NCBI GenBank assembly: GCA_000063505.1
Contig: CT971583.1
Span: 1,457,918 to 1,521,917, forward strand
DNA from: Synechococcus sp. WH 7803
GTDB lineage: Bacteria > Cyanobacteriota > Cyanobacteriia > PCC-6307 > Cyanobiaceae
Direction of reading: 5' to 3'
DNA length: 64,000 nucleotides
Under the pieces are notes generated by a model. The model saw nothing but the letters and a program-made list of their open reading frames with translations. It did not search any database and was not told the origin of the DNA. Below are positions 38,065 through 46,237 of this stretch, piece by piece. The first letter of the stretch is position 1; every line of letters begins with the position of its first letter. The translations under genes and the position numbers were made by a program.

Positions 38065-39222
38065 TTGGCATCTGCATCCAGCGCGACCTTCACCACGCGC
38101 CCATCAACACCTTCTTTCAATCGCATTACCTCAAGAACGGCCTACCCAAGCAAGGCCGAGCTCCTCAATGCCTTGCCAGCAGAGCTGACTCAATTCAACC
38201 CCATCAAAGCGTGGGGGAGCCTCATCATGTCGGTAGGCCTGTCTCTCGCTGCTTTGGGGATCGGCAGCCAAATCCCCCTCACCCTCCTGGCCACTCCGCT
38301 GTGGGTGCTTTACGGCATTGGCTGCGGCACCATCGCCATGGGCTGTTGGGTTTTAGCGCACGAATGTGGCCACAATGCGTTCCACCCAAACCGACGCATT
38401 GAGGGAGTCGTTGGTTTCCTGCTTCACAGCGCACTGCTGGTGCCTTATTACAGCTGGGCGCGGAGCCACAGCGTTCACCACGCTCACTGCAATCACCTTG
38501 AGCAAGGAGAAACCCACGTCCCTCCGCGGGCCTCATCGACTCTTGGGCAAATCACAGAACAACTCAAAAAAATGCTGAACCCAACCTTGTTTGGGATCAT
38601 TTCCCTGTTTAATCATCTGGTGATCGGTTGGCCGCTCTACCTCCTTTTTGGAGCGACAGGTGGAGAGGATTACGGTTTTCCCACGTCTCATTTCTGGACC
38701 GGTCATCCATTCGCGAACGGCCAACGAAACCTGTTCCCCGAAGCATTTCGCAAGTTGATGGTTCGCTCCAACATCGGCTGCCTGGTGATGCTCATCTTTC
38801 TGATCATCGCCGCAATGCACTCATCTGCACTACGTGTGATGTGCGTGTATGGGTTACCTTATCTTGTGATCAATCTTTGGCTCACCACATACACCTGGTT
38901 GCAGCACACTGACCAGAACATTCCTCACTTTTCCAATACAACGTGGTGTTGGGCAATGGGAGCACTGCAAACGATTGACCGCCCCTATGGCCCCGTACTC
39001 AATCTGCTGCACCATGGCATCGGTTCAACCCATGTTTGCCACCATGTGAACTCCGCCATTCCTCACTACAACGCCTGGAGGGGTACCGCTTTACTCAGAC
39101 AACGATTCCCTGAGCTGGTGCTCTACGACGCCACGCCAATCCCCGAAGCTCTCTGGAGAATCGCAACGAAATGCGGCGGGGCTGTGTATGAAAACCCTCA
39201 GGACAAAGCCTATTACTATTAA
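38065..39222 (+). CDS. Membrane fatty acid desaturase, FAD2 (omega-6/delta-12) like
   Basis: Di-iron membrane desaturase of about 385 residues, with the three histidine boxes intact: H-E-C-G-H at 99-103, H-S-V-H-H at 135-139 and H-V-C-H-H at 323-327. The sequences around the boxes (L-V-P-Y-Y-S-W-A-R-S-H-S-V-H-H; I-P-H-Y-N-A-W) and the aromatic C-terminal Y-Y-Y end resemble plant microsomal FAD2 more than typical cyanobacterial DesA. It should introduce a double bond into membrane lipid acyl chains. The start is unclear: the TTG at 38050 lies in a terminator T run, so I used TTG 38065; an ATG at 38227 has a good Shine-Dalgarno but would remove a conserved N-terminal segment. DNA here is more AT-rich than the neighbours. 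Confidence 0.82.
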   Translation: MASASSATFTTRPSTPSFNRITSRTAYPSKAELLNALPAELTQFNPIKAWGSLIMSVGLSLAALGIGSQIPLTLLATPLWVLYGIGCGTIAMGCWVLAHECGHNAFHPNRRIEGVVGFLLHSALLVPYYSWARSHSVHHAHCNHLEQGETHVPPRASSTLGQITEQLKKMLNPTLFGIISLFNHLVIGWPLYLLFGATGGEDYGFPTSHFWTGHPFANGQRNLFPEAFRKLMVRSNIGCLVMLIFLIIAAMHSSALRVMCVYGLPYLVINLWLTTYTWLQHTDQNIPHFSNTTWCWAMGALQTIDRPYGPVLNLLHHGIGSTHVCHHVNSAIPHYNAWRGTALLRQRFPELVLYDATPIPEALWRIATKCGGAVYENPQDKAYYY

Positions 39223-39262
39223 AAAAAATTTGATTCGAAATACTTTAAGGAAGCGAATCAAA
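39221..39262 (-). terminator. Intrinsic terminator for the minus-strand pnt-hydrolase operon
   Basis: On the minus strand TTTGATTCG (complement of 39254-39262) and CGAATCAAA (complement of 39229-39237) form a nine-base-pair stem with a 16-base loop, followed by a run of eight T (complement of 39221-39228). It begins seven bases after the hydrolase stop. The T run overlaps the desaturase stop codon on the other strand. Confidence 0.82.
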
Positions 39263-39268
39263 TGGAGC

Positions 39269-40474
39269 TCATTCAAGCCCTGCGGGATTAATCCCATGCT
39301 TGAACCAGGCACAAGCCAAGCGATCAGACCAACAGCCTTTGCGAACACTGTCACCAGGTGCGTGAAAACCGTTGTGTCCGCCCTTGGCCGTCAACAACAC
39401 CTCAAGCTGTCCACGACGTGACGACAGGCCATCAGTGGCCAAAGCGGTTTGGAGTTGAATCGCAGCGCTCGCCGGCACCCAAGGATCATCCAGGGCCTGC
39501 AAGATCAACGTTGGCGGGAGTGGCACCGACGCCGAGAGAAGACGCGGCAAGGGTGAAGCACCCGCGTAGTAATCATCAACTGACGCGAAGCCCCAACGCG
39601 GTGCGGTGACCGCCTCGTCAAAGGCACGGATCGACTGGGGCGGCTCAACGGTGAGTCGCTGCTGCTCTTGGGCACTGACGCCAAAGGGATCCGCCAACGT
39701 TTGGCGCACAAGGCGCTTCAGAAGCCAACGCTGATACACCCGATTGCGCGGACGTTCGATCGAGGCACTGCAGGCGGAAAGATCCAGGGGACTGCTGGCG
39801 CAGAACAGACCATCCAGCAGCAGGGCATGACCGTCCCAGCCATGGGTGGCTCTCTCCTCCAGGCTGGCCATGCAGGCATTGAGAAGCATGGTGCCCCCCA
39901 GGGACACTCCAGCACCCAACAGGGGCAAAGGCCTGGCTGATGGGGCCAGCGCAGCACACAACTGGCGCGCGCGTTGAATCACTGGCAGAAGATCACTGTT
40001 GCAGCGAGCTGCGTAGGTGCCTCCAGCAAGATGGCGGCCGGGATCGGCTCCGCGCAGATTCAACCTGAGCACCGCGAAGCCGCTGTTCTGCAGCGTGATG
40101 CCAAGACGCCTCAACCCCTCACGGCGACTGGAGCCGCCAAGACCATGCAACAGCAGCACCAGCCCTCGAGGAGGTGCGCCCTGCAGGTCGACGCTGGGAT
40201 CAGGGCGATCCAGGAACGCCAGCACTTCACCAGCGGCTGCGGCACCACTGGCCAAAGCAGGGACAGCGATCGCAATCGGTTCCCCACAGTCGGAGGGAAG
40301 CGCGACCGGGCGAAGCGTATCGCGCAGGGTCTGAAGGTCTCCACCGATCCAGGGAAAACGCTGCTGATAGGGAACAACCCCCAGCTGCCGCAGCAGCTGG
40401 GGGTTGTTTGGATGATTCGCGTGCGCTGCCTTCAAAAGCCGAATGGGGTCGCGCTGATCACTTCTTGCCGACAC
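39269..40474 (-). CDS. YheT-type alpha/beta hydrolase (UPF0017)
   Basis: About 401 residues from a GTG at 40474 that has AAGGAG six bases upstream and overlaps the pntB end by 17 bases. Family features: Q-T-L-R-D-T-L-R-P in the cap, L-L-L-H-G-L-G-G-S oxyanion region, nucleophile elbow G-V-S-L-G-G-T-M, aspartate in L-Q-A-L-D-D-P-W-V-P and histidine in K-G-G-H-N-G-F. Homologues are acyl esterases of the ABHD1/2/3 group. It is co-transcribed with the transhydrogenase genes and ends at an intrinsic terminator. The substrate is unknown. Confidence 0.83.
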   Translation of the reverse strand: MSARSDQRDPIRLLKAAHANHPNNPQLLRQLGVVPYQQRFPWIGGDLQTLRDTLRPVALPSDCGEPIAIAVPALASGAAAAGEVLAFLDRPDPSVDLQGAPPRGLVLLLHGLGGSSRREGLRRLGITLQNSGFAVLRLNLRGADPGRHLAGGTYAARCNSDLLPVIQRARQLCAALAPSARPLPLLGAGVSLGGTMLLNACMASLEERATHGWDGHALLLDGLFCASSPLDLSACSASIERPRNRVYQRWLLKRLVRQTLADPFGVSAQEQQRLTVEPPQSIRAFDEAVTAPRWGFASVDDYYAGASPLPRLLSASVPLPPTLILQALDDPWVPASAAIQLQTALATDGLSSRRGQLEVLLTAKGGHNGFHAPGDSVRKGCWSDRLACAWFKHGINPAGLE

Positions 40475-41876
40475 CGAGCTCCTTGAGCTCGCCCAGCAAA
40501 TCGCCCAGCACCTTCTTGGCATCACCAAACACCATGGAGGTGTTGCCCAGGTCGAACAGGTCGTTCTTGATGCCGGAGTAACCGGCGCTCATCCCCCGCT
40601 TGACAACAAACACGGTGCGGGCCTGCTGCACATCAAGCACGGGCATGCCGTAGAGCGGCGAATTGGGATCGTTCTTCGCCTGGGGATTGACCACATCATT
40701 GGCACCCAGCACCAACACCACATCGGTGGCGGGGAACTCGGGATTGATCACATCCATCTCCTTGAGCTGCTCATAGGGCACATCGGCCTCAGCAAGCAGC
40801 ACATTCATGTGACCCGGCATGCGACCAGCCACTGGGTGAATGGCGTAATCCACCTGGATACCGGCAGCCTCCAGTGAGCGCGTGACCTCCCGCAGGGTGT
40901 GCTGGGCCTGAGCCACGGCAAGGCCGTAACCGGGCACGATCACCACCCGCTCAGCAGCCTCCAGGGTGAGCGCACATTCCTCCACGCTGCAGCTGGTGAT
41001 GTTGGTGTATTCACCACCACCGCCACCAGACGCCGCACTGGCACCCAGCGCACCGCCGAAGAGCACCGACACGAGCGAGCGGTTCATGCCGTTGCACATC
41101 ACCTGGGTGAGGATCAGGCCAGCGGCACCAACCATGGCGCCCGCCACGATCAGCAACTGGCTGCCCACCACGAAACCGGCAGCGGCAGCGGCCACACCGG
41201 AATAGCTGTTCAGCAGCGAAATCACCACGGGCATATCGGCACCGCCGATGGGCAGGGTGACGCCAATGCCCAGCAAACCGGAGGCCACCACCAGAAGCCA
41301 CAGCCCCTGGGTGCCATTTCCATCCGTGATCAGCTTGATAGCGGCCACAAGAGAGGCCACAGCAAGAGCGATGTTGACCACGTGACGGGCCTTGCTCTGC
41401 ATCCAGGCTGGCGTCGACAGCCAGCCCTGGAGCTTGGCCATGGCCACGATCGAGCCCGTGAAGGTGATCGCACCCACGAACACGGAAATCACGATGGACA
41501 CCACGGCCACCAGTCCCGCGGCCTCGAGCTGCAGCGGGAAGAAGGCGGCGGCGAGGGCCACCAGCAGCGACGACATGCCGCCGCAGCCGTTGAACAGCGC
41601 CACGGTTTCCGGCATGGACGTCATCGGAACCCGCTGCGCCGTGATGGCACCGAGAACGCCACCGATCAGCGTGCCGATGATGATCCACGTCCAGGCAGCA
41701 GCAGAAATCCCTGATGTGCCCAGGTAGTTGATCAGAAGGCCAAGAACAGCCAGGGCCATCGCCACAGCGGCCAGCTGGTTGGCACTGCGGGCCGAGCGCA
41801 CTTTCGACAGGCCCTTAATGCCCAGGGCGAGCAGCAGAACGGCAACCAGTTCAACGGCGTACTTGAGAAAATCCAT
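40458..41876 (-). CDS. pntB: NAD(P) transhydrogenase subunit beta
   Basis: Membrane subunit (472 residues) of the proton-translocating transhydrogenase that exchanges hydride between NADH and NADP+. It has about eight N-terminal hydrophobic helices followed by the NADP(H)-binding domain dIII (about 290-472) with V-I-V-P-G-Y-G-L-A-V-A-Q-A-Q, Y-A-I-H-P-V-A-G-R-M-P-G-H-M-N-V-L-L-A-E and V-L-V-L-G-A-N-D-V-V-N-P. Starts at the stop of pntAB (TGATG). Confidence 0.95.
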   Translation of the reverse strand: MDFLKYAVELVAVLLLALGIKGLSKVRSARSANQLAAVAMALAVLGLLINYLGTSGISAAAWTWIIIGTLIGGVLGAITAQRVPMTSMPETVALFNGCGGMSSLLVALAAAFFPLQLEAAGLVAVVSIVISVFVGAITFTGSIVAMAKLQGWLSTPAWMQSKARHVVNIALAVASLVAAIKLITDGNGTQGLWLLVVASGLLGIGVTLPIGGADMPVVISLLNSYSGVAAAAAGFVVGSQLLIVAGAMVGAAGLILTQVMCNGMNRSLVSVLFGGALGASAASGGGGGEYTNITSCSVEECALTLEAAERVVIVPGYGLAVAQAQHTLREVTRSLEAAGIQVDYAIHPVAGRMPGHMNVLLAEADVPYEQLKEMDVINPEFPATDVVLVLGANDVVNPQAKNDPNSPLYGMPVLDVQQARTVFVVKRGMSAGYSGIKNDLFDLGNTSMVFGDAKKVLGDLLGELKELGVGKK

Positions 41877-42181
41877 CAGCGGTTCTCCTTGCGGGCGGGC
41901 TTACGGCTGAACATGGCCAGCATGCGATCGGTGACCAGGAAGCCCCCGATGACATTGAAAAGGGCAAAACCCAAGGACACGGCGCCGAGGATCAGCAGCA
42001 CCAGGTTGTCCCCGGAGCGGATGATCGCCGTGAGGGCGGCCAGCACGGTGATGCCTGAAATGGCATTGGCCCCACTCATCAGCGGGGTGTGCAGGGTGGG
42101 TGGCACCTTGCCGATCAGTTCCAATCCCAGAAGGCTGCCGAGCAGCAGCACCCAGAGGAACTCCACAAAGCTTGTTTCCAT
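41876..42181 (-). CDS. pntAB: NAD(P) transhydrogenase alpha-2 (membrane) subunit
   Basis: A 101-residue membrane protein with three hydrophobic helices and the family core L-G-L-E-L-I-G-K-V-P-P-T-L-H-T-P-L-M-S-G-A-N-A-I-S-G-I, which in other bacteria is the C-terminal part of PntA. Here alpha is split into two genes, the common cyanobacterial arrangement. TGATG overlaps at both ends indicate translational coupling with its partners. Confidence 0.93.
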   Translation of the reverse strand: METSFVEFLWVLLLGSLLGLELIGKVPPTLHTPLMSGANAISGITVLAALTAIIRSGDNLVLLILGAVSLGFALFNVIGGFLVTDRMLAMFSRKPARKENR

Positions 42182-43320
42182 CAGTTGGCTCCTGGGGTGA
42201 GAACGTCGCTGCGGCGGATGGTGCCGTCCTGACTGATCAGGCAGCCGGCAATGAGCTCATCCTCGAGGTCGAGGTTGAGCTGACCATCCTTGAGGGTTGG
42301 CTGGAGCAGCGCCAGCAGATTTTTGGAGTAAAGGAAGCTGGCGTGGTTGGGTACAGAGCAGGGGAGGTCATTGGCACCGATCAACTTCACGCCCTTGCGA
42401 TCCACGGTTTGAGAGGGCAGGGTGTCGGCGCAATTGCCGCCCTGGGCAACAGCCAGATCCACCACCACAGCCCCAGGACGCATGCGATCGAGCATGTCTT
42501 CACTGATCAGCCGTGGTGCACGCCGACCAGGGACCTGGGCGGTGCAGATGGCCACATCGGCCTCGGAGAGTTGGTCGGACAGCTGCTGACGCTGGGCCGC
42601 GAGAAAGGCATCGGAGGCCTGTTTCGCATAACCACCCGACTCGGCAGGTTTGTCCTCCATCTCGGGAGGATCGATAAAGCGGGCGCCGAGAGATTCCACC
42701 TGCTCCTTCACCGCAGGACGGATATCGCTGACGTAGACCACAGCGCCCAGGCGGCGCGCTGTGGCGACGGCCTGAAGGCCGGCCACCCCTGCACCAAGCA
42801 CCACAACGCGGGCGGGCTGAACCGTGCCCGCTGCGGTCATCAGCATCGGGAAATAGCGATCCAGCGCTGCAGACGCGAGCAACACCGACTTGTAACCAGC
42901 GATGTTGGCCTGTGAAGACAAGGCATCGGCAGACTGAGCACGGCTGATGCGCGGCAACAGCTCAAGGGCCATGGCCGAGAGACCACAACGCTTCAGCGCT
43001 GCGTCGAGCTCGATATTGGCGTAAGGAGCCAGCAAGCCCACCACCAGCGCGCCGCGGCGCAAGCGGCCGAGATCGACAGGGGAAGGGGACTGGACGCACA
43101 GCAGCACATCGGCTTCTCCCCAGGCCTGACTGTCTCCTGGAGTCACCAACTGTGCGCCGGCCTCGGCGTAGGCCTCATCGAGAAAGCCGGACGTCTGTCC
43201 AGCTCCTCGCTCGAGCACCACCCGACAACCGAGAGCGATGAACTTCTTGACGGTTTCCGGTGAGGCCGCGACGCGGGTTTCCCCCACCGCTGTCTCCACC
43301 GGGATCAAAAGTATGGGCAA
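42181..43320 (-). CDS. pntAA: NAD(P) transhydrogenase alpha-1 (NAD-binding) subunit
   Basis: Soluble NAD(H)-binding subunit (379 residues) of the split transhydrogenase. Its N-terminus I-P-V-E-T-A-V-G-E-T-R-V-A-A-S-P-E-T-V belongs to the AlaDH/PNT family, and the Rossmann motif V-V-L-G-A-G-V-A-G-L-Q-A appears near residue 172. The segment Q-V-P-G-R-R-A-P-R-L-I and V-D-L-A-V-A-Q-G-G-N are also conserved. First gene of the pntAA-pntAB-pntB-hydrolase operon, divergent from a hypothetical gene. Confidence 0.95.
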   Translation of the reverse strand: MPILLIPVETAVGETRVAASPETVKKFIALGCRVVLERGAGQTSGFLDEAYAEAGAQLVTPGDSQAWGEADVLLCVQSPSPVDLGRLRRGALVVGLLAPYANIELDAALKRCGLSAMALELLPRISRAQSADALSSQANIAGYKSVLLASAALDRYFPMLMTAAGTVQPARVVVLGAGVAGLQAVATARRLGAVVYVSDIRPAVKEQVESLGARFIDPPEMEDKPAESGGYAKQASDAFLAAQRQQLSDQLSEADVAICTAQVPGRRAPRLISEDMLDRMRPGAVVVDLAVAQGGNCADTLPSQTVDRKGVKLIGANDLPCSVPNHASFLYSKNLLALLQPTLKDGQLNLDLEDELIAGCLISQDGTIRRSDVLTPGAN

Positions 43321-43442
43321 GATCGTGATGCCGCCGACCCAGGCGAGGTTAGGCCGTCGCCGGATTCCGCCTGGATCTTTTCTGAAGATGCTGATCAGCA
43401 GGGTCTGAGGATGGCTATGGAGAGGATCCTGTTTGCAACACC

Positions 43443-44021
43443 ATGGGACTCACCGCGATCGAATGCCCAGACGGCGTCTGTCACAGCCATCACGGCGGGC
43501 ATGCTGTTGAGCGCAACACCATGGAGAGGCTGCTGGCCGAGCATGGCCGTGAATGGTGCGAACGGCTGGCTGAACGCATCTACGAGATGTCTGTAGACAC
43601 CTTTTCCCAGACCGTGATGCCCAGCCTGCATGCCGCCGGCTGGCAGCGACGCCACCTGGACTGGGAATTCAAGCTGAGCGAGCAGGATTCAGAACCTGAC
43701 CGCACCCTCGTGGACGGGATCATCAACGCCACGGAAAGCTTTTTGCGCAGCAGTGAGGTGCACCGCCTGTTCATCCAGGAGCTGGTTCAGGGCACGTTTG
43801 ATGAAGCCTCCGACGACCACCTGCGCAGCCAGGCCGTGCGCCAGCTGATCGATGAAGAGATTCTTGGCCTGCTGGAATCGCAACGAGAGCAGCTTCTTCA
43901 ACGGCTGACCAGCCGTTTGCTGGAGCCCGCAGGAGGACGGACAGACCGTGCCCAACAAGCCGCAGAAGAAGGGCTTGTGGAAGTGGAGCGGCTGCTCTGC
44001 AACCACACCGAATCGCTCTGA
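43443..44021 (+). CDS. Hypothetical protein (192 aa) with Cys/His-rich N-terminus
   Basis: The first 20 residues (C-P-D-G-V-C-H-S-H-H-G-G-H) could bind a metal. The rest is predicted mostly helical and acidic (W-C-E-R-L-A-E-R-I-Y-E-M-S-V-D-T-F, then E-E-I-L-G-L-L-E-S-Q-R-E-Q-L-L-Q-R-L). No membrane helix, signal peptide or family I know. It is divergent from pntAA by 122 bases. Codon use matches the neighbourhood, so a real gene is likely. Confidence 0.65.
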   Translation: MGLTAIECPDGVCHSHHGGHAVERNTMERLLAEHGREWCERLAERIYEMSVDTFSQTVMPSLHAAGWQRRHLDWEFKLSEQDSEPDRTLVDGIINATESFLRSSEVHRLFIQELVQGTFDEASDDHLRSQAVRQLIDEEILGLLESQREQLLQRLTSRLLEPAGGRTDRAQQAAEEGLVEVERLLCNHTESL

Positions 44022-44059
44022 ATCCAGAGGAATCGCACGAACGAGCGACAACGCAGGAT

Positions 44060-44099
44060 CAGGAACTGAATGCCGTCAGAACAACGGCATCAGTTCCTG
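44060..44099. terminator. Long imperfect palindrome between convergent genes, probable bidirectional terminator
   Basis: The arms AGGAACTGAATGCCGT (44061-44076) and ACGGCATCAGTTCCT (44084-44098) pair over 15 bases with one bulged A and a seven-base loop; an outer C-G pair extends it. There is no T run on either side. It lies between the plus gene ending at 44021 and a small minus ORF ending at 44076, partly inside the latter. Confidence 0.5.
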
Positions 44100-44252
44100 C
44101 TCAACCGACTGCGCCATGGGACGGCGGCCCTGGTGATGCAGCAGCCGGGCGCGAAGGATCAGTGGATCCAGATCGCAATCAAGGGGCCAGCAGCGCTCGA
44201 GAGTGCGCCTGGATTCAGGACCGGACATGGGCTTGTAGCGACGTCGGGCCAT
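44076..44252 (-). CDS. Possible small basic protein (58 aa)
   Basis: Reads MARRRYKPMSGPESRRTLER and ends Q-S-V-E-Q-E-L-M-P-L-F. It is rich in Arg, with three cysteines or histidine pairs (C-W-P-L-D-C, L-L-H-H). High third-position GC and sensible composition favour it, but no Shine-Dalgarno is visible, and the plus strand (44070-44282) is also open, so the choice of strand is not secure. This and the hairpin above are all I see in the 327 bases between 44021 and 44349. Confidence 0.4.
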   Translation of the reverse strand: MARRRYKPMSGPESRRTLERCWPLDCDLDPLILRARLLHHQGRRPMAQSVEQELMPLF

Positions 44253-44348
44253 AGCGGAGAAGGGCGAAAACCCGAGGGCTGATGGTCGGAAGGTAAGGGT
44301 GGCGAAAGCGATTGGAATGGTTAGAAAGACCTATCTTTCAAATCCGCC

Positions 44349-45791
44349 ATCACGACGCCGTCCTTTGCTCTCGGTGGCCTTGCACCCGGCCCCACGATCC
44401 GGCCCCGCCAGTGGCAGCAGCAACTGATCCAGCTGCTGCGCCGACGCCTGGATCCGGTTGCTTCAGGATCGCGTGATGTACTGATCCATGCGGGGCCGGG
44501 TGCGGGGAAGACCCTCGGCGCCCTGCTGGCCTTCCAGGCGATGCAGGGGGAGGAACGTCTGCGCCGGGTGCTCGTGTTCTGTCACCGCACCTCAATCCTT
44601 GAGCAATGGCAACGAGCCGCGCAACGCCTGGGACTGCGTCTGGAGCCCTGGAACGGCCCTGGCAGCGCCCCGCTCGAGGCCGATGGTTGGCTGGTGAGCT
44701 ATCAGGGCGCTGGGCGGCAGGCTGAAGCACTCAAGGCCGAGCTGGCCCTTTGGAGCGAAGGCGCCTATCTGGCGATCGCCGACGAAGCCCACCATCTCGG
44801 TGTGGAGCCGGAAGAACCGGATGGGCCGGTGTGGGGGCGCACATTTCTGGGCCTGAGCCAGAGCGCACGGCTGCGGCTGGGGCTGACTGGAACCCCCTTC
44901 CGGGCCGACAACCTGGCGTTCTGCGCCGCCCGGAAAGTGCAAGTGGAAGAAGCCGGTGAGCGGATGGAGCAGATCCAACCGGATCTGAGTGTGGAGCCGC
45001 GGGAACTGATCGCTGCCGGCGATGTGCGACCGCTTGAATTTCGCTTCCAGGACGGCTGGGTGGAACACAGCCAGGAGGGCCAACCCGATCGCGAGGTGTC
45101 GCCCTTGTCGTCTGAGCAGCGGGAGAGCTGGCGGGCACGCAACCTGCGCCGGGCCATCCGCCTGGCAGACAGCAGCAGCATCGCTTTGCAGCTGCTGCTG
45201 CGCGCCCGAACCCAGCTCGAGCGGGTTCGCCAGCACCATCCCCGGGCAGCGGGCCTTGTGATCGCTCGGGACATCGACCATGCCCGAACCATCACCACCC
45301 TTCTCGAGGAGCAGGGTGATCGGGTGGATCTGGTGCATTCCCAGGATCCAAGCGCCTCGGATCGACTCAACGGCTTTGAACGCGGGACTGCGGATTGGCT
45401 GGTGAGCATCGACATGTGCGCCGAAGGATTTGATGCTCCCCGCCTGCGGGTCGTGGCCTATCTGACGACCGTGGCCACCCGCAGCCGTTTCATCCAGGGC
45501 ATCACCAGGGCCGTACGCCTCTGCGGGGAACGGGCCAGCCAAGAAGCGATTCCCCGCGACCCCTCGTTCGTCTTCGCGCCTGCTGACCCCCTGTTGATGC
45601 AGTACGCACGCAACTGGTCGCTGTCTGAGCCCTATCGCATTGCGGCACCCACCCAATCAGATGCTTCTGAAGAGTGCGCGACCGGAGGGGCGTGGCGAGG
45701 GCCGAGCCTGCCCCTGGAAGCCGTTGGCGACGGCGCTGGTGCGGTGATCCGAATGCGAACTCCGGAATTGCCGAAGTTTTTGCAGCGCTGA
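44349..45791 (+). CDS. SF2 DEAD/DEAH-box helicase without a canonical start codon
   Basis: Superfamily 2 helicase of about 480 residues. Motif Q-like R-P-R-Q-W-Q-Q-Q-L-I and Walker A H-A-G-P-G-A-G-K-T (Lys54) lie upstream of the first ATG in frame (44541); DEAH-type motif II is D-E-A-H (145-148), motif III L-T-G-T-P-F-R-A-D, and motifs V/VI are C-A-E-G-F-D-A-P-R and Q-G-I-T-R-A-V-R. The reading frame is open only from 44325 after a TAG and contains no ATG, GTG or TTG before 44541. I give 44349 (ATC, then T-T-P-S-F-A-L-G-G) as a guess. It may act on nucleic acid in repair or restriction-like roles; no nuclease partner is adjacent. Confidence 0.78.
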   Translation: MTTPSFALGGLAPGPTIRPRQWQQQLIQLLRRRLDPVASGSRDVLIHAGPGAGKTLGALLAFQAMQGEERLRRVLVFCHRTSILEQWQRAAQRLGLRLEPWNGPGSAPLEADGWLVSYQGAGRQAEALKAELALWSEGAYLAIADEAHHLGVEPEEPDGPVWGRTFLGLSQSARLRLGLTGTPFRADNLAFCAARKVQVEEAGERMEQIQPDLSVEPRELIAAGDVRPLEFRFQDGWVEHSQEGQPDREVSPLSSEQRESWRARNLRRAIRLADSSSIALQLLLRARTQLERVRQHHPRAAGLVIARDIDHARTITTLLEEQGDRVDLVHSQDPSASDRLNGFERGTADWLVSIDMCAEGFDAPRLRVVAYLTTVATRSRFIQGITRAVRLCGERASQEAIPRDPSFVFAPADPLLMQYARNWSLSEPYRIAAPTQSDASEECATGGAWRGPSLPLEAVGDGAGAVIRMRTPELPKFLQR

Positions 45792-45887
45792 AAACATCTT
45801 CTCGTAAAAAAAAATGCGACGGTCTGCAAATTCAGGCCTGATGGAGCCCCATCAGCATTCAGCCTGGGCACCATCTGGGAGACAGTT

Positions 45888-46136
45888 ATGGACGCAGCTC
45901 TTGAACGTCGCGTCAGCGTTGCCACCTGCTGGGCAACAACCCGGATCGCAGTACTCGACGGCGCTGAGCGCTACGAAGACAGCTATTCATTGACCCAGGA
46001 ATTCCGGGAATGGATCCTCTGCATCGGCGAGCATCCGGAATTGCTTGAAGACTCGGTGATGAGCCTGAAGCAAACCAATGGAAAGCGTCGACTCCGGCGC
46101 GAAGACAACCCCGCAGAAGACACGCTCGAAATCTGA
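45888..46136 (+). CDS. Small hypothetical protein (82 aa)
   Basis: Begins MDAALERRVSVATCWATTRI and ends in a basic-acidic tail (K-R-R-L-R-R-E-D-N-P-A-E-D). No signal or membrane helix. A nine-A run (45806-45814) and a perfect seven-base-pair hairpin (CTGATGG / CCATCAG, 45838-45855) lie in the upstream 97 bases and could be regulatory. Family not recognised. Confidence 0.55.
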   Translation: MDAALERRVSVATCWATTRIAVLDGAERYEDSYSLTQEFREWILCIGEHPELLEDSVMSLKQTNGKRRLRREDNPAEDTLEI

Positions 46137-46237
46137 AGAAATCCTTAAATTGATGGCTTGCGCATCAACGGATTCCACCAATTACTGCTCCCATTGTTGA
46201 AACCACAGCCCAGGGGCACCCTCCAAGCGCGTACACT

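Noticed and set aside
45814-45990. A frame starting at the ATG in the nine-A run
   Set aside because: It overlaps the better 82-residue ORF in another frame and looks random.
46141-46170. Short hairpin TTGATG/CATCAA before ntrC
   Set aside because: Only six base pairs with no conserved context; likely chance.
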